A DNA stretch of 64,000 nt from Saccharomonospora glauca K62 (GTDB lineage: Bacteria > Actinomycetota > Actinomycetes > Mycobacteriales > Pseudonocardiaceae). The position numbers and the translations under genes were made by a program. The stretch covers positions 1,289,568 through 1,353,567 of the forward strand of contig NZ_CM001484.1 in NCBI RefSeq assembly GCF_000243395.2, given 5' to 3'. Positions 11,181 through 19,983 of this stretch are shown here, piece after piece. How positions within the stretch are numbered: the stretch's first letter is position 1; every line of letters starts with the position of its first letter. The notes below the pieces were generated by a model, which made no database searches, was not told where the DNA came from, and worked only from the letters and a program-made list of their open reading frames with translations.

Positions 11181-12206
11181 TCAGCGGTCCGCGGGGCCGA
11201 AGAAACGTCCGAGTGGCGGGTCGAAGCCCTCACGTTCCAACGCCCGCATGATCTCGCCCCGCAACGCGCGCTGGACCGCCCATTGGCGGCCGGGGCGGAC
11301 CTTCGTCGTGAGACGGAACTGTACGGCCTCGGGAGTGATGTTCTCCACACCCAGTACTTGCGGCTTTTCGAGCACGTCGGGGCGGATCGCCTCCAGCTCG
11401 GCGGCCTTCTCGGCGACCTGCTCCAGGACGGCGGTGGCCTTCTCCACGTCGGTGTCGTAGCCGAGCGGGATGTCCACGACGGCCACGGCGTAGCCCTGGC
11501 TGAAGTTTCCGACACGCTGGACCTCGCCGTTGCGCACGTACCAGACCGTGCCGTTGAGGTCGCGCACCGTGGTGATGCGCAGGCCCACGGACTCCACCGT
11601 GCCGACGGCCTCGCCGACGTCCACGACGTCGCCGACCCCGTACTGGTCCTCCAGCATCATGAAGATGCCCGACAGGAAGTCCCGCACGAGGTTCTGGGCG
11701 CCGAAACCGATGGCCACACCGACGATCCCCGCGGAGGCCAGGATGGGGGCGAGGTTGATGCCCAGCTCGCCGAGGATGAGGATGAACGCCAGGCCGAACA
11801 CCACGAAGCTCGTGATCGACTTCAGCACCGAGCCGATGGTCTGAGCCCGCTGTCGCCGTCGTTCCAACGCGACGGGCCCCAGGACCTCGGGGGCCACCCG
11901 TTCCTTGAGGGGGCGAAGCAGGGCGGGGACTCTGCTGCCGTTGGAATCGGGGTCGTCGGCGGGGGGACGGGTGAGCCGATCGATCAGCTTGCGGATGAGG
12001 AAGCGGATCAGGAACGCGCCGAGCAGGATGAGCAGAATGCGAAGTGGTCGTGCCACGAGCCAGTCGGCCGAGGCGGCGAGCCATTCGTTACCGGTGAGGC
12101 GATAGACCTGCTCACACCAGGTACCTACCTCGTTGATGCAGGTGGGTGGCTCGTCGAGTAACTCTTCCACTGAGGTGCGCTCCCTCCCTCGGGTGGCCCG
12201 GCCCAC
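11181..12206 (-). CDS. Small-conductance mechanosensitive channel, MscS family
   Basis: Up to 341 residues; an inner-membrane channel releasing solutes on hypo-osmotic shock. Hydrophobic segments lie near residues 50-70 and 130-150, and the pore helix [21 protein letters not shown] near residues 158-178 is the MscS TM3 signature. The beta domain follows ([18 protein letters not shown]). The C-terminal alpha/beta domain ends near residue 330. The GTG at 12206 has no ribosome binding site. A GTG at 12170 (codon 13) has GGAGGG upstream, at a rather long spacing, and may be the real start. The gene is 41 bp upstream of glbO on the same strand. Confidence 0.88.
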   Translation of the reverse strand: MGRATRGRERTSVEELLDEPPTCINEVGTWCEQVYRLTGNEWLAASADWLVARPLRILLILLGAFLIRFLIRKLIDRLTRPPADDPDSNGSRVPALLRPLKERVAPEVLGPVALERRRQRAQTIGSVLKSITSFVVFGLAFILILGELGINLAPILASAGIVGVAIGFGAQNLVRDFLSGIFMMLEDQYGVGDVVDVGEAVGTVESVGLRITTVRDLNGTVWYVRNGEVQRVGNFSQGYAVAVVDIPLGYDTDVEKATAVLEQVAEKAAELEAIRPDVLEKPQVLGVENITPEAVQFRLTTKVRPGRQWAVQRALRGEIMRALEREGFDPPLGRFFGPADR

Positions 12207-12354
12207 GTCGGGTTCGACATGGGGGCCGATCGGGGCATGTTGACCGGAGTCGGTCCGTCAGCAACCGTACCCAGATGGGGCAGGTAGCAGAACGCACGTG
12301 CGTTCGGGGGGCGATGTGTGGTCGACTTAGGGCTGCACCGGTGGAGGTGGTCGC

Positions 12355-13083
12355 GTGGAAGACCGACAACCTAGGCCTCACGGCGCCGGGACCCGGCAGC
12401 CCGCCGGGTCGGCGCCCGAGACGTTCACGCCCTGCGTGCCGGCGACCGGCATGGTCGGACCGTCACCCACGGCCCCGCCAGTGAGGGTGGGGCGGGTCAC
12501 TCGGTCCCATCATCGCCGATCACGGGACCCCGGAGGGTCCGTCGGCCCGAGTCCGACGTCGCCCGGAACGGGGAAGCGGCGTGTCCTGTTGCTCAACGCC
12601 ACATTCGAGCCGCTCACCGCGCTACCGCTGCGACGAGCCATCGTGCTGCTCGTTTGCGGCAAGGCGGAGGTCGTCCATGAGGACCCGGCCGGGAGTACGC
12701 TGCGCTCGGCCACGATGACGGTGGAAGTACCGTCGGTGATCAGGCTCAGCAGATACGTGCACGTACCTTACAGGGCACAGGTTCCGCTGACGCGGGCGGG
12801 CTTGATGCATCGGGACCGGTTCCGGTGCGCCTACTGCGGTGGCAGGGCGGAGACCATCGACCACGTGGTGCCCCGAAGTCGAGGCGGGGCGCACTCGTGG
12901 GAGAACTGCGTCGCCTGCTGCGCGAAGTGCAACCACCGGAAGGCCGACAAGCTCCTGTCGGAGTTGGGGTGGCGTCTGCGGACTGTGCCGACCCAGCCGC
13001 GTGGGCCCCATTGGCGGCTGTTGGCGCACGCCAAGGAGGCCGACCCGTTGTGGCAGCGCTATCTGGGTGTTCCCGCGGCTTGA
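12355..13083 (+). CDS. HNH endonuclease
   Basis: A 242-residue protein with a ~75-residue Pro/Arg-rich leader and a conserved core starting at RRVLLLNATFEPL. The zinc-binding HNH fold runs from CAYCGG near residue 160 through IDHVVPRSRGGAHSWENCVACCAKCNHRKADK, with His/Asn/His metal residues and two Cys pairs. It is the Rv2469c type, a nuclease of unknown cellular role found next to glbO and pepN across actinobacteria. The GTG start has GGAGG 7 nt upstream. An ATG at 12451 would remove much of the low-complexity leader. It is convergent with the hexapeptide-repeat gene 18 bp away. Confidence 0.88.
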   Translation: MEDRQPRPHGAGTRQPAGSAPETFTPCVPATGMVGPSPTAPPVRVGRVTRSHHRRSRDPGGSVGPSPTSPGTGKRRVLLLNATFEPLTALPLRRAIVLLVCGKAEVVHEDPAGSTLRSATMTVEVPSVIRLSRYVHVPYRAQVPLTRAGLMHRDRFRCAYCGGRAETIDHVVPRSRGGAHSWENCVACCAKCNHRKADKLLSELGWRLRTVPTQPRGPHWRLLAHAKEADPLWQRYLGVPAA

Positions 13084-13101
13084 CGGGACACCGTCGGACC
13101 T

Positions 13102-13407
13102 TCAGCGGGTGACGCGCGTGCCCATCGTCACCCGAGTGCCTCGGGTCACGCGGGTACCCCTCGTCACGCGGGTGCCCGCCGTGACACGGGTGCCGTGGGT
13201 CACGCGAGTACCGCGGGTGACCCGAGTTCCCATCGTCACCCGAGTGCCGGCCGTGACCCGCGTACCGCGCGTGACCCTGGTACCGCGCGTGACCCTGGTG
13301 CCGCGCGTGACTCGCATGCCGCGGGTGACCCTGGTGCCGCAGGTGACACGGGTGCCACGGGCAGTGACGTCGACGACAACCGGGGAGACGCTCGAAGTGG
13401 TGAACAT
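13102..13407 (-). CDS. Hexapeptide-repeat (GTRVTx) small protein, no known family
   Basis: A 101-residue protein: a 17-residue leader (MFTTSSVSPVVVDVTAR) followed by 14 tandem hexapeptides, GTRVT plus one variable residue (R, A, M, H or C; one unit reads GMRVTR), ending directly at the stop. The start is supported by GGAGGACCTGCC before the ATG, an excellent ribosome binding site; an upstream in-frame GTG at 13593 would add 62 unremarkable residues. The plus strand also reads open as VTRVPx repeats. However, three Arg codons of the minus frame have become AGG, silent there but Arg-to-Leu on the plus strand. The alternating Thr/Val pattern suggests beta-solenoid strands, and the Thr and Arg density could also suit modification or nucleic-acid binding. 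Function is unknown. Confidence 0.65.
   Translation of the reverse strand: MFTTSSVSPVVVDVTARGTRVTCGTRVTRGMRVTRGTRVTRGTRVTRGTRVTAGTRVTMGTRVTRGTRVTHGTRVTAGTRVTRGTRVTRGTRVTMGTRVTR
13105..13370. repeat. 18-bp-period degenerate tandem repeat
   Basis: Fourteen consecutive 18-bp units differ mostly at synonymous positions, so the repeat is preserved at the protein level rather than as recent DNA duplication. It forms the body of the hexapeptide-repeat gene. Confidence 0.85.
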
Positions 13408-13679
13408 GGCAGGTCCTCCTGTGACCGTGGTGACCTGATAAGGACTCGGGGACGATGGCGCAAGGCCCGTACAGGTGAAAAACGTACGAGCCTTTGTCGG
13501 GGTGAACAAGATGTTCTCGGAGGGTGCCCCCGGCCGTACGTGAAAGTGCAACCTTTCGCGAACTCTCCTTCCCCTCATCGCGGGACTGCCCACGTGGCAA
13601 GCGGGCGAGGAGGGGGCCGTGTGGATTTATCCGGGTGAGGTTTCACCGTGGCAGGTGAGTAGCGGACGAGGCAGTCGGC

Positions 13680-13685
13680 TACTCT
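13680..13685 (+). promoter_or_regulatory. -10 box of a leaderless ctaJ-like transcript
   Basis: TACTCT lies 6 nt before the GTG at 13692, placing the transcription start at or next to the start codon. No ribosome binding site precedes the GTG. Confidence 0.45.
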
Positions 13686-13691
13686 GCGGCC

Positions 13692-13940
13692 GTGAGCATC
13701 CTCGAGACGATCCTGGTCTTCGTGGCGATACCACTGGCCGTCTTCGTTTTCTTCGCGCTGGTGACGCTACGGTCGAAGTTCGCGAGCAGGCCTCGCTACC
13801 GCCCCGGACAGGCGTGGGACTATCCGCCCGTGTGGTGGTCCGCCAACCCGGAGGGCGTGGGCCGGCGACACGCCGGTGACGCCGAGCACGGTGACACCGC
13901 TCCGTCCAAGGTTCGAGGAGGTGCCAGTGGCAACTGGTGA
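13692..13940 (+). CDS. ctaJ: Small membrane protein resembling aa3-oxidase subunit CtaJ
   Basis: An 82-residue protein with one transmembrane helix (residues ~2-25) and a conserved SRPRYRPGQAWDYPPVWWSA segment at residues ~32-51, then a poorly conserved tail. The helix plus the YRPG...W...PVWWSANPEG motif matches my memory of CtaJ, a small accessory subunit in the actinobacterial cytochrome bcc-aa3 supercomplex; this is family recall, not an alignment. It overlaps the DUF5130 gene by 14 bp, so the two are co-expressed. The transcript is probably leaderless. Confidence 0.6.
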   Translation: MSILETILVFVAIPLAVFVFFALVTLRSKFASRPRYRPGQAWDYPPVWWSANPEGVGRRHAGDAEHGDTAPSKVRGGASGNW

Positions 13941-14424
13941 GCTGACCAAGGAGAGCCCGTCCACGGGCCTTGAGGGCACCGAACTCCAGCCCGGTGCCGC
14001 CGTGACGGCGAGTGGTCGTGTCTCGGTCGCGCAGATGTACGAGCCCGCTGCTCCGTCCGGACCATTCAGCACTGCGCAACTCGCCCGCCTCGACGAAGCG
14101 CTGACTCTGGCCAGCCGGGAGACCGGTCTCGACTTCAGCATCTACCTCGGCGAGCTCGGCGACGAGCCGCGAGCGGGCGCGGAGGCCCTCCACGACACAC
14201 TCGGCGAACGCGGTGACGACGCGGTCCTGGTGGCCGTCTCACCCGGTGAGCGTGTCGTCGAGGTGATCACCGGTGCTCACGCCAAGCAGCGGCTGTCCGA
14301 CCGGGGCGCCAAGCTCGCGGTGATGAGCATGGTCGCGTCGTTCAAGGAAGGTGACCTCATCGGAGGTCTCGTCAGTGGTCTGCGCATGATGGCCGACCAG
14401 GCGGGTTCCGCGCCGCGGAACTGA
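13927..14424 (+). CDS. DUF5130 (TPM-domain-like) protein
   Basis: A 165-residue soluble protein. The GTG at 13927 follows GAGGAGG by 5 nt and lies inside the end of the ctaJ-like gene. After ~45 variable residues comes a TPM-like alpha/beta domain: FSIYLGELGDEPRAGAEALHD near residue 75, then DAVLVAVSPGERVVEVITG and a helical end. It corresponds by position to Rv2468c. TPM domains occur in proteins of photosystem repair and in membrane-associated acid phosphatases; the actinobacterial role is not established. Confidence 0.75.
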   Translation: MATGELTKESPSTGLEGTELQPGAAVTASGRVSVAQMYEPAAPSGPFSTAQLARLDEALTLASRETGLDFSIYLGELGDEPRAGAEALHDTLGERGDDAVLVAVSPGERVVEVITGAHAKQRLSDRGAKLAVMSMVASFKEGDLIGGLVSGLRMMADQAGSAPRN

Positions 14425-14440
14425 GCCGTTCCCGACAGCC

Positions 14441-14475
14441 CGAAGGCCGCCGCCCCATGGGGACGGCGGCCTTCG
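14441..14475. terminator. Bidirectional terminator between DUF5130 gene and pepN
   Basis: Arms 14441-14452 and 14464-14475 pair perfectly over 12 bp, with an inner CCCC/GGGG extension. It lies between convergent genes. Confidence 0.8.
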
Positions 14476-14485
14476 CCGTGTTCGG

Positions 14486-17050
14486 TCAGCTCTCGTCGAA
14501 CCGGCGGGCGGCCAGCGCCCGCTCGACACCGGCGCGGCCCTCGCTCACCAGCCGTCGGAGAGCGGCGGCGTGGGCACCGGCGAGCCAGGCATCGGCCTTT
14601 GCGAGGCCGTCCTCCGACACCTCCCACGACGGGTACAGCCCGAGGACGGTCGGCTGGGCGCGCTCGCTCGACCTCCGGCTCCACACCTCGTCGAGCATGT
14701 CGAAGTACCGCTGCGTGTAGTCGCCCAGCAGGTGCTTCTGCGCGGGGTGGGAAAAGCCCGCGATGATGGCCTCGTTCACGGCGTTCGGCGACTCGTCGTC
14801 GTAGACCGCGCGTTCCCAGGCGGTGGCCTTGGACTCCGGCGTCGGGCGCAGAGCCCGGGCTCGTTCGGCGTGGCGGCGGCCGGTGGCGGTGTCGTCGCGC
14901 CGCAGCTCGGCGTCGATCTCGGCGTCACCGGCTTTGCCGTGGGCGACGAGGGCGTGCAGCAGCCGCCACCGCAAATCGGTGTCCACGGTCAGGCCTTCCA
15001 GCGGAGCCGACCCGTCCAGCCACCCCGCCAGCACATCGAGGGTGGCGTCGTCGAGCACCGAACTCGCCAGCGCGTTTACGAAAGCGAGCTGGTGGTCCGA
15101 GCCGGGTTCGGCGTTGCGAGCCAGGTCGAGCAGCGTGGCGGTGAAGCCGGGCCAGCCGTGCTCGGCCGCCCACGAGGGCTGGGCGTAGGAGTTCAGCGCC
15201 GTCTGGGCCTGCAGCAGCAGCCGCTGCACCACACCGACCTCGGTCTCGGCGTGAACGCCCCGCTGCACCAGCGTGACGAAGTCCCGCGCCTTGAACTCCG
15301 CGTCGCGGGTCATTTCCCAGGCGGCGGACCAGCACAGGGTGCGGGGGAGGGGGTCGGTGATGTCGGCGATGCGGGTGGTCAGGGTGGTCAGGGAGTGCGG
15401 GTCCAGGCGTAGGGCGCAGTAGGTGAGGTCGTCGTCGTTGACCAGGACCAGGTCCCCGGCGTCGGTGCCGACCAGGTCGGGGACGTCGGTGGTGGCGCCG
15501 GTGATGTCGAGTTCGACGCGGTGGGTGCGCACGAGTTTGCCGTGGCCGTTGTCGTTGTAGACCCCCACCGCGACCCGGTGGGTGCGCAGCTCACCCGCGC
15601 CGGGTTTGGCTCCGCCCTGGTCGATGGCAAAGGAGCGATACCGGCCGTTTTCGTCGAGTTCGAAGCGGGGGCGCAGGGTGTTCAACCCGGTGGTTTCCAG
15701 CCATTGCGCGCTCCACCCCGACAGATCGCGTCCGGAGGCCTGCTCCAGAGCGGCCAGCAGGTCGGCCAGGGTGGCGTTGCCCCAGGCGTGTTTGGTGAAG
15801 TAGACCCGCAGCCCGGCCAGGAAGTTGTCCAGGCCAACGTAGGCGACCAGTTGCTTGAGCACGCTGGCGCCTTTGGCGTAGGTGATGCCGTCGAAGTTGA
15901 CCTCCACCGCGTGCAGATCCACGATGTCGGCGGCGATGGGGTGGGTGGAGGGCAGCTGGTCCTGCCGGTAGGCCCAGGACTTTTCGATGTTGGCGAAGCT
16001 GGTCCAGGCCCCGGTGTATTCGGTGGCCTCGGCCTGGGCCAGCACACTGGCGAAGGTGGCGAAGGACTCGTTGAGCCACAGATCGTCCCACCAGCGCATG
16101 GTGACCAGGTCCCCGAACCACATGTGCGCCATCTCGTGCAGCAGGGTCTCGGCGCGCCGTTCGTAGGAGTAGCGGGTCACCCGGCTGCGGAAGACGTAGT
16201 CTTCCAAGAAGGTGACCGCCCCGGCGTTTTCCATCGCCCCGGCGTTGAACTCCGGCACGAACAACTGGTCGTATTTGGTGAACGGATACGGCACCCCGAA
16301 TTTGTCGTGGTAGAACGCAAACCCCTGCTTGGTCTCGGTAAACAGCCGGTCGGCGTCCATGAACTCCGCCAGCGAGGCCCGACAGTAGATGCCCAGCGGG
16401 ATCGTGCCGTGCTCATCGACGTAGGTGTCCCGCCACTCGGCATACGGCCCGGCGATCAACGCCACCAGATACGTCGACATCCGCTGCGAGGTGGCGAAGG
16501 TGGTGCGCACCGCCCCTTGCGGGGTGTCCTCCCGCGACGCGACCGGGGCGTTGGAGACCACCGTCCAATCCCGGGGAGCGGTCACCACCAGCCGGTAGGT
16601 GGCCTTGAGGTCGGGCTGGTCGAAACAGGCGAACATCCGCTTGGCATCCGCCGTCTCAAACTGGCTGTAGAGGTACACGCCGCCGTCGACGGGATCGACG
16701 AACCGATGCAACCCCTCCCCGGTGTTCATGTACCGGCAGTCGGCATGCACCACCACCTCGTTCTCCGCCGCCAGATCCGGCAACGCAATACCCTTGTCCT
16801 CGACATAGTCGGACACATCCAGGGGCCGGCCGTTGAGCGTGGCCTTTCGCACCCCCGCGGCCACCACATCCACCCAACTCGACTCCCCCGGCCGCCGCGC
16901 AGCGAACCGGATCGTCGTCCGAGACGAAAACGTCCCCTCACCCGGCCCACCACGGCCATCCGTCAAATCCAGCTCAATGTCATACGACGACACCTCCAGC
17001 AAATCAGCACGCTGCCGAGCTTGTTCACGAGTCAAGTTGGGGGCGGGCAC
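14486..17050 (-). CDS. pepN: Aminopeptidase N (M1 zinc metallopeptidase)
   Basis: A cytosolic aminopeptidase releasing N-terminal residues from peptides. The 854-residue length from the GTG at 17050 matches the family, and the start PAPNLTREQARQRADLL resembles other actinobacterial PepN proteins. A GTG at 17056 and longer upstream starts are possible. The substrate-anchoring GAMEN motif is near residue 268, and the zinc site HEMAH with the downstream Glu in NESFA is near residues 302-325. An ERAP1-like C-terminal helical domain occupies the last ~330 residues. The gene sits between the DUF5130 gene and the DsbA-fold gene, as in Rv2468c-Rv2466c. Confidence 0.95.
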   Translation of the reverse strand: MPAPNLTREQARQRADLLEVSSYDIELDLTDGRGGPGEGTFSSRTTIRFAARRPGESSWVDVVAAGVRKATLNGRPLDVSDYVEDKGIALPDLAAENEVVVHADCRYMNTGEGLHRFVDPVDGGVYLYSQFETADAKRMFACFDQPDLKATYRLVVTAPRDWTVVSNAPVASREDTPQGAVRTTFATSQRMSTYLVALIAGPYAEWRDTYVDEHGTIPLGIYCRASLAEFMDADRLFTETKQGFAFYHDKFGVPYPFTKYDQLFVPEFNAGAMENAGAVTFLEDYVFRSRVTRYSYERRAETLLHEMAHMWFGDLVTMRWWDDLWLNESFATFASVLAQAEATEYTGAWTSFANIEKSWAYRQDQLPSTHPIAADIVDLHAVEVNFDGITYAKGASVLKQLVAYVGLDNFLAGLRVYFTKHAWGNATLADLLAALEQASGRDLSGWSAQWLETTGLNTLRPRFELDENGRYRSFAIDQGGAKPGAGELRTHRVAVGVYNDNGHGKLVRTHRVELDITGATTDVPDLVGTDAGDLVLVNDDDLTYCALRLDPHSLTTLTTRIADITDPLPRTLCWSAAWEMTRDAEFKARDFVTLVQRGVHAETEVGVVQRLLLQAQTALNSYAQPSWAAEHGWPGFTATLLDLARNAEPGSDHQLAFVNALASSVLDDATLDVLAGWLDGSAPLEGLTVDTDLRWRLLHALVAHGKAGDAEIDAELRRDDTATGRRHAERARALRPTPESKATAWERAVYDDESPNAVNEAIIAGFSHPAQKHLLGDYTQRYFDMLDEVWSRRSSERAQPTVLGLYPSWEVSEDGLAKADAWLAGAHAAALRRLVSEGRAGVERALAARRFDES

Positions 17051-17235
17051 TGGCACCTCTGCGCTAGTCGTTGTTACGGATGTCTTTCGTTCGTCTTCGC
17101 AACTAGTGTGCTCAGCGCATCCAATCATGCGCCGTGGGGTACGGCGACGGGAACAACGCGACTGGGCACGCTGTTGATCCTCGGTGAGGCCTACCCGGCT
17201 CGCTTCCAACCCAATCAGCGATGCAAGGAGATGCC

Positions 17236-17859
17236 ATGACGGCAGGTCCCGAGTCCCAGCGCCCCAAGGTCGACTTCTACTTCGACCCCATGTGTCCGTT
17301 CGCGTGGATCGCCTCGCGGTGGATTCTGGAGGTCGAGAAGCAGATCGACATCGACCTTCGTTTCCGGATCATGAGTCTGGGGGTGCTCAACGAGGGCCGG
17401 GAGATCGACCCGGACTACCGCGAGCTCATGGAGAAGACGTGGGGTCCCGTGCGGGTCGCGACGGCACTCGCCGTCGAGCGCGGCGAGGAGGTGCTGCGCG
17501 ACTTCTACACCGCGTTCGGCACCCGTTTCCACAACGAGGACAACAAGGACGTCGAACTCGTCCTCAAGCAGGCGGTCGAGGAGATCGGCGGGGCTCCCGA
17601 GCTGCTGAAGGCGGCCGAGTCCACTGAGTACGACGAGGCGCTGCGGGCGAGCCACAACGAAGGTATGGAACCCGTCGGCACGGACGTCGGCACCCCGACG
17701 ATCCACATCGACGGTGTCGCGTTCTTCGGGCCCGTCCTCTCGTCGATCCCGAGGGGAGAGGACGCCGTTCGCGTGTTCGAGGGTGCCCGAGCGCTTGCGA
17801 GCTACCCGGACTTCTTCGAGCTCAAGCGCACGCGCACGAAGGCACCCAAGTTCGACTGA
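17236..17859 (+). CDS. DsbA-fold thioredoxin-like protein, mycothiol nitroreductase (Rv2466c) type
   Basis: A 207-residue cytosolic protein. It begins with the DsbA fold strand [19 protein letters not shown], has a helical insertion in the middle, and closes with the cis-Pro strand [15 protein letters not shown] near residue 155. Rv2466c, at the same locus in M. tuberculosis, is a mycothiol-dependent reductase with a CPWC active site. Here the motif is CPFA, so only the first Cys remains and a monothiol (mixed-disulfide with mycothiol) mechanism is implied. The ATG has AAGGAG 5 nt upstream. It ends 5 bp from the convergent MBL gene. Confidence 0.85.
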   Translation: MTAGPESQRPKVDFYFDPMCPFAWIASRWILEVEKQIDIDLRFRIMSLGVLNEGREIDPDYRELMEKTWGPVRVATALAVERGEEVLRDFYTAFGTRFHNEDNKDVELVLKQAVEEIGGAPELLKAAESTEYDEALRASHNEGMEPVGTDVGTPTIHIDGVAFFGPVLSSIPRGEDAVRVFEGARALASYPDFFELKRTRTKAPKFD

Positions 17860-17864
17860 GTAGT

Positions 17865-18611
17865 TCAGTCCGCGGGCTTAGTCAGCGCGGCCAGCGCGAC
17901 CTCGGCGGGCAGGGGAGTGCGGGCGGCGGCTTCGGTTTCGGTCAGCTCGCCGTCTCGCACTCTCCCGCGCGCGTCGAGGAGGGCCTCCAGGTCCGTGCGA
18001 CAGCGTGTGAGGAGGTCGGGGCCCGTCGGTTCTCCGTGGCCCGGCACCACGGTCGTCGCGCCGAGTGCCGCCAGCCGTTCCAGCGCGGCGGGCCAGGCCG
18101 AGAGCACGGTGTCGGGGCCGAACGACTCGTCGCTGAACGTCCCGCCCGGCACGCGCTCCACCAGGTCACCGGCGAACAGCACACCCGCGTCGGGCACGGT
18201 TACGGCCACGTCACCGTGAGTGTGCGCGACTCCGGGATGGACGAGCGCCACCGTGCGGCCACCGAGGTCGAGTTCGGTCCGGTCGGTCACCGACAGTCCC
18301 GGTCGTGCGACACGTTGCACACGAACGAGCTCGCTCCAGCACGCCGGGTGCGCCCACACGTCGCACGGGAGGAAGGCCTGCACGCCGTAGGCGTGGTCGA
18401 AGTGGTCGTGGGTGAGCACCACCGTCCACGGCAGCGAAGTGACGTTCCGGACGGCGTCGGCCAGCTCCGCTCCCTGCGCGGCGTCACCGCGGGTGTCCAC
18501 CACCAGACAGCGTTCCTCGCCGACGACCAGCCCCACGGACAGGTCCAGTTCCGCGTATCGGCGTACGAAGACACCGTCGCCGAGTTCTCGCCACTGTGCG
18601 TCCACCGACAT
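17865..18611 (-). CDS. Metallo-beta-lactamase-fold hydrolase
   Basis: A 248-residue MBL-fold enzyme. Metal ligands are THDHFDHAYG near residue 90, the His in VAHTHGDVAV near residue 150, the Asp in LFAGDLVE and the His in VVPGHGEPT near residue 205. No signal peptide is present, so it is cytosolic. The spacing is of the glyoxalase II-like/quorum lactonase-like subgroup; the substrate cannot be assigned. It is back-to-back with rpiB, with only ~60 bp between starts, and convergent with the DsbA-fold gene. Confidence 0.85.
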   Translation of the reverse strand: MSVDAQWRELGDGVFVRRYAELDLSVGLVVGEERCLVVDTRGDAAQGAELADAVRNVTSLPWTVVLTHDHFDHAYGVQAFLPCDVWAHPACWSELVRVQRVARPGLSVTDRTELDLGGRTVALVHPGVAHTHGDVAVTVPDAGVLFAGDLVERVPGGTFSDESFGPDTVLSAWPAALERLAALGATTVVPGHGEPTGPDLLTRCRTDLEALLDARGRVRDGELTETEAAARTPLPAEVALAALTKPAD

Positions 18612-18660
18612 GAGCGTACGGGGAGCCGCGGGTGGGTTCGGTCGCGTGCCCACGGGATGG

Positions 18661-18666
18661 CAGACT
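18661..18666 (+). promoter_or_regulatory. -10 box of a leaderless rpiB transcript
   Basis: CAGACT lies 8 nt before the GTG at 18675. It decides the rpiB start over the ATG at 18657, which would lie upstream of the predicted transcript. Confidence 0.4.
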
Positions 18667-18674
18667 TGACAGCC

Positions 18675-19148
18675 GTGCGCGTGTACCTGGGAAGCGACCA
18701 TGCCGGCTACGAGCTGAAGAACCACCTGGTGACCCACCTGCGGGCGCAGGGTCACGAGGTGACCGACGTCGGCCCTCACGTCTACGACCCGGCCGACGAC
18801 TACCCGGCGTTTTGCATCGAGACCGCCCGCCGTGTCGTGGCCGACGAGGGCAGCCTCGGCATCGTCATCGGTGGTTCGGGAAACGGTGAGCAGATCGCCG
18901 CCAACAAGGTGCCGGGCGCCCGTGCGGGGCTCGCGTGGAGCGTCGAGACGGCGAAGCTCACCCGCGAGCACAATCACGCCCAGCTGATCGGTGTGGGCGC
19001 GCGTATGCACTCGCTGGAGGAGGCCACCGAGATCGTCGAGGCGTTCTTGGCCACTCCCGCTTCCGACGACGCGCGACACGTTCGCCGGGTGAAGCAAATC
19101 AGCGACTACGAGCGTACGGGCACCGCTCCGGAGCTGCCGGAGAGCTGA
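18675..19148 (+). CDS. rpiB: Ribose-5-phosphate isomerase B
   Basis: Interconverts ribose 5-phosphate and ribulose 5-phosphate in the pentose phosphate pathway. The 157-residue product begins VRVYLGSDHAGYELKNHL, the family N-terminus with the phosphate-binding DHAG. GIVIGGSGNGEQIAANKV near residue 65 is the active-site loop, and EHNHAQLIGVGAR follows. As in other actinobacterial enzymes, a Glu (GNGEQ) replaces the E. coli catalytic Cys. The GTG was chosen from its -10 box; an ATG 18 nt upstream is an alternative. The stop overlaps nei (TGATG). Confidence 0.93.
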   Translation: MRVYLGSDHAGYELKNHLVTHLRAQGHEVTDVGPHVYDPADDYPAFCIETARRVVADEGSLGIVIGGSGNGEQIAANKVPGARAGLAWSVETAKLTREHNHAQLIGVGARMHSLEEATEIVEAFLATPASDDARHVRRVKQISDYERTGTAPELPES

Positions 19149-19957
19149 TGCCCGAGGGCCACACTCTGCACCGGCTGGCTCGGCTGCACGAGCGCCGTTA
19201 CGTCGGTGCACCGGTGGAGGTGTCGAGCCCACAGGGACGTTTCGCCGCCGAGGCCGCCCGACTCGACGGACACGTGATGACGGCGGCCGAGGCGTACGGG
19301 AAGCATCTGTTCCATCACTACGGTCCACAAGGGATCGTCCATATCCATCTCGGACTGTACGGGACGTTCACCGAGAACGTGCTCCCCGTCACCGAGCCCG
19401 TCGGACAGGTGCGCATGCGGCTCGTGGGCGGCACGCACTGGACCGATCTGCGGGGTCCGAATCGCTGCGAGCTGCTCACGCCCGCCGAGACGGAGGCCAT
19501 CGTCGCCCGGCTCGGTCCCGATCCGCTGCGCCGGGACGCCGACCCGGAACGGGCGTGGAAACGCATCTCGCGGTCACGTACGTCGCTGGCCGCGCTGTTG
19601 ATGGATCAATCCGTGATCGCCGGGGTCGGCAACGTCTACCGGGCGGAGGTGCTGTACCGGCAGGGCATCGCGCCCATGCTGCCCGGCAAGGCGCTGAGCC
19701 GGGAGCAGTGGGAGGCGATCTGGGCCGATCTGTGCGAGCTGATGCGCGAAGGCGTCCGGGTGGGACGTATCGACACGGTCGCCCCGGAACACAGTCCCGA
19801 AGTCATGGGTCGGGCTCCCCGCAAGGACCGTCACGGCGGTGAGGTGTACGTCTACCGCCGCACCGGACAGCCGTGCCTGGTGTGTGGCACTCCCGTGGCC
19901 CACACCGAACTCGCGGGACGAAACCTGTACTGGTGTCCCACCTGCCAGCCCTCCTGA
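19148..19957 (+). CDS. nei: Endonuclease VIII / Fpg-family DNA glycosylase
   Basis: Removes oxidised bases and cleaves the abasic site. The 269-residue product begins MPEGHTLHRLARLH, with the catalytic Pro2 and Glu3; Lys in AYGKHLFHH near residue 57 contacts phosphate. The H2TH region is near residues 150-190 (LMDQSVIAGVGNVYRAE). A C-terminal zinc finger closes the protein (CLVC...CPTC). It overlaps rpiB by 1 bp, the same pair as Rv2465c-Rv2464c. Base-excision specificity is inferred from family membership. Confidence 0.93.
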   Translation: MPEGHTLHRLARLHERRYVGAPVEVSSPQGRFAAEAARLDGHVMTAAEAYGKHLFHHYGPQGIVHIHLGLYGTFTENVLPVTEPVGQVRMRLVGGTHWTDLRGPNRCELLTPAETEAIVARLGPDPLRRDADPERAWKRISRSRTSLAALLMDQSVIAGVGNVYRAEVLYRQGIAPMLPGKALSREQWEAIWADLCELMREGVRVGRIDTVAPEHSPEVMGRAPRKDRHGGEVYVYRRTGQPCLVCGTPVAHTELAGRNLYWCPTCQPS

Positions 19958-19983
19958 CTCGAAATTCGAATCCCCGGAACACG

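Noticed and set aside
13105-13370. CRISPR-like array
   Set aside because: Unit is 18 bp without spacers, and it varies at codon third positions; it is a coding repeat.
13105-13438. Plus-strand VTRVPx repeat protein
   Set aside because: No ribosome binding site, and three Arg-to-Leu changes there are silent on the minus strand.
15521-17239. 572-codon plus-strand frame within pepN
   Set aside because: pepN is complete with GAMEN and HExxH motifs on the minus strand; the antisense frame has no support.
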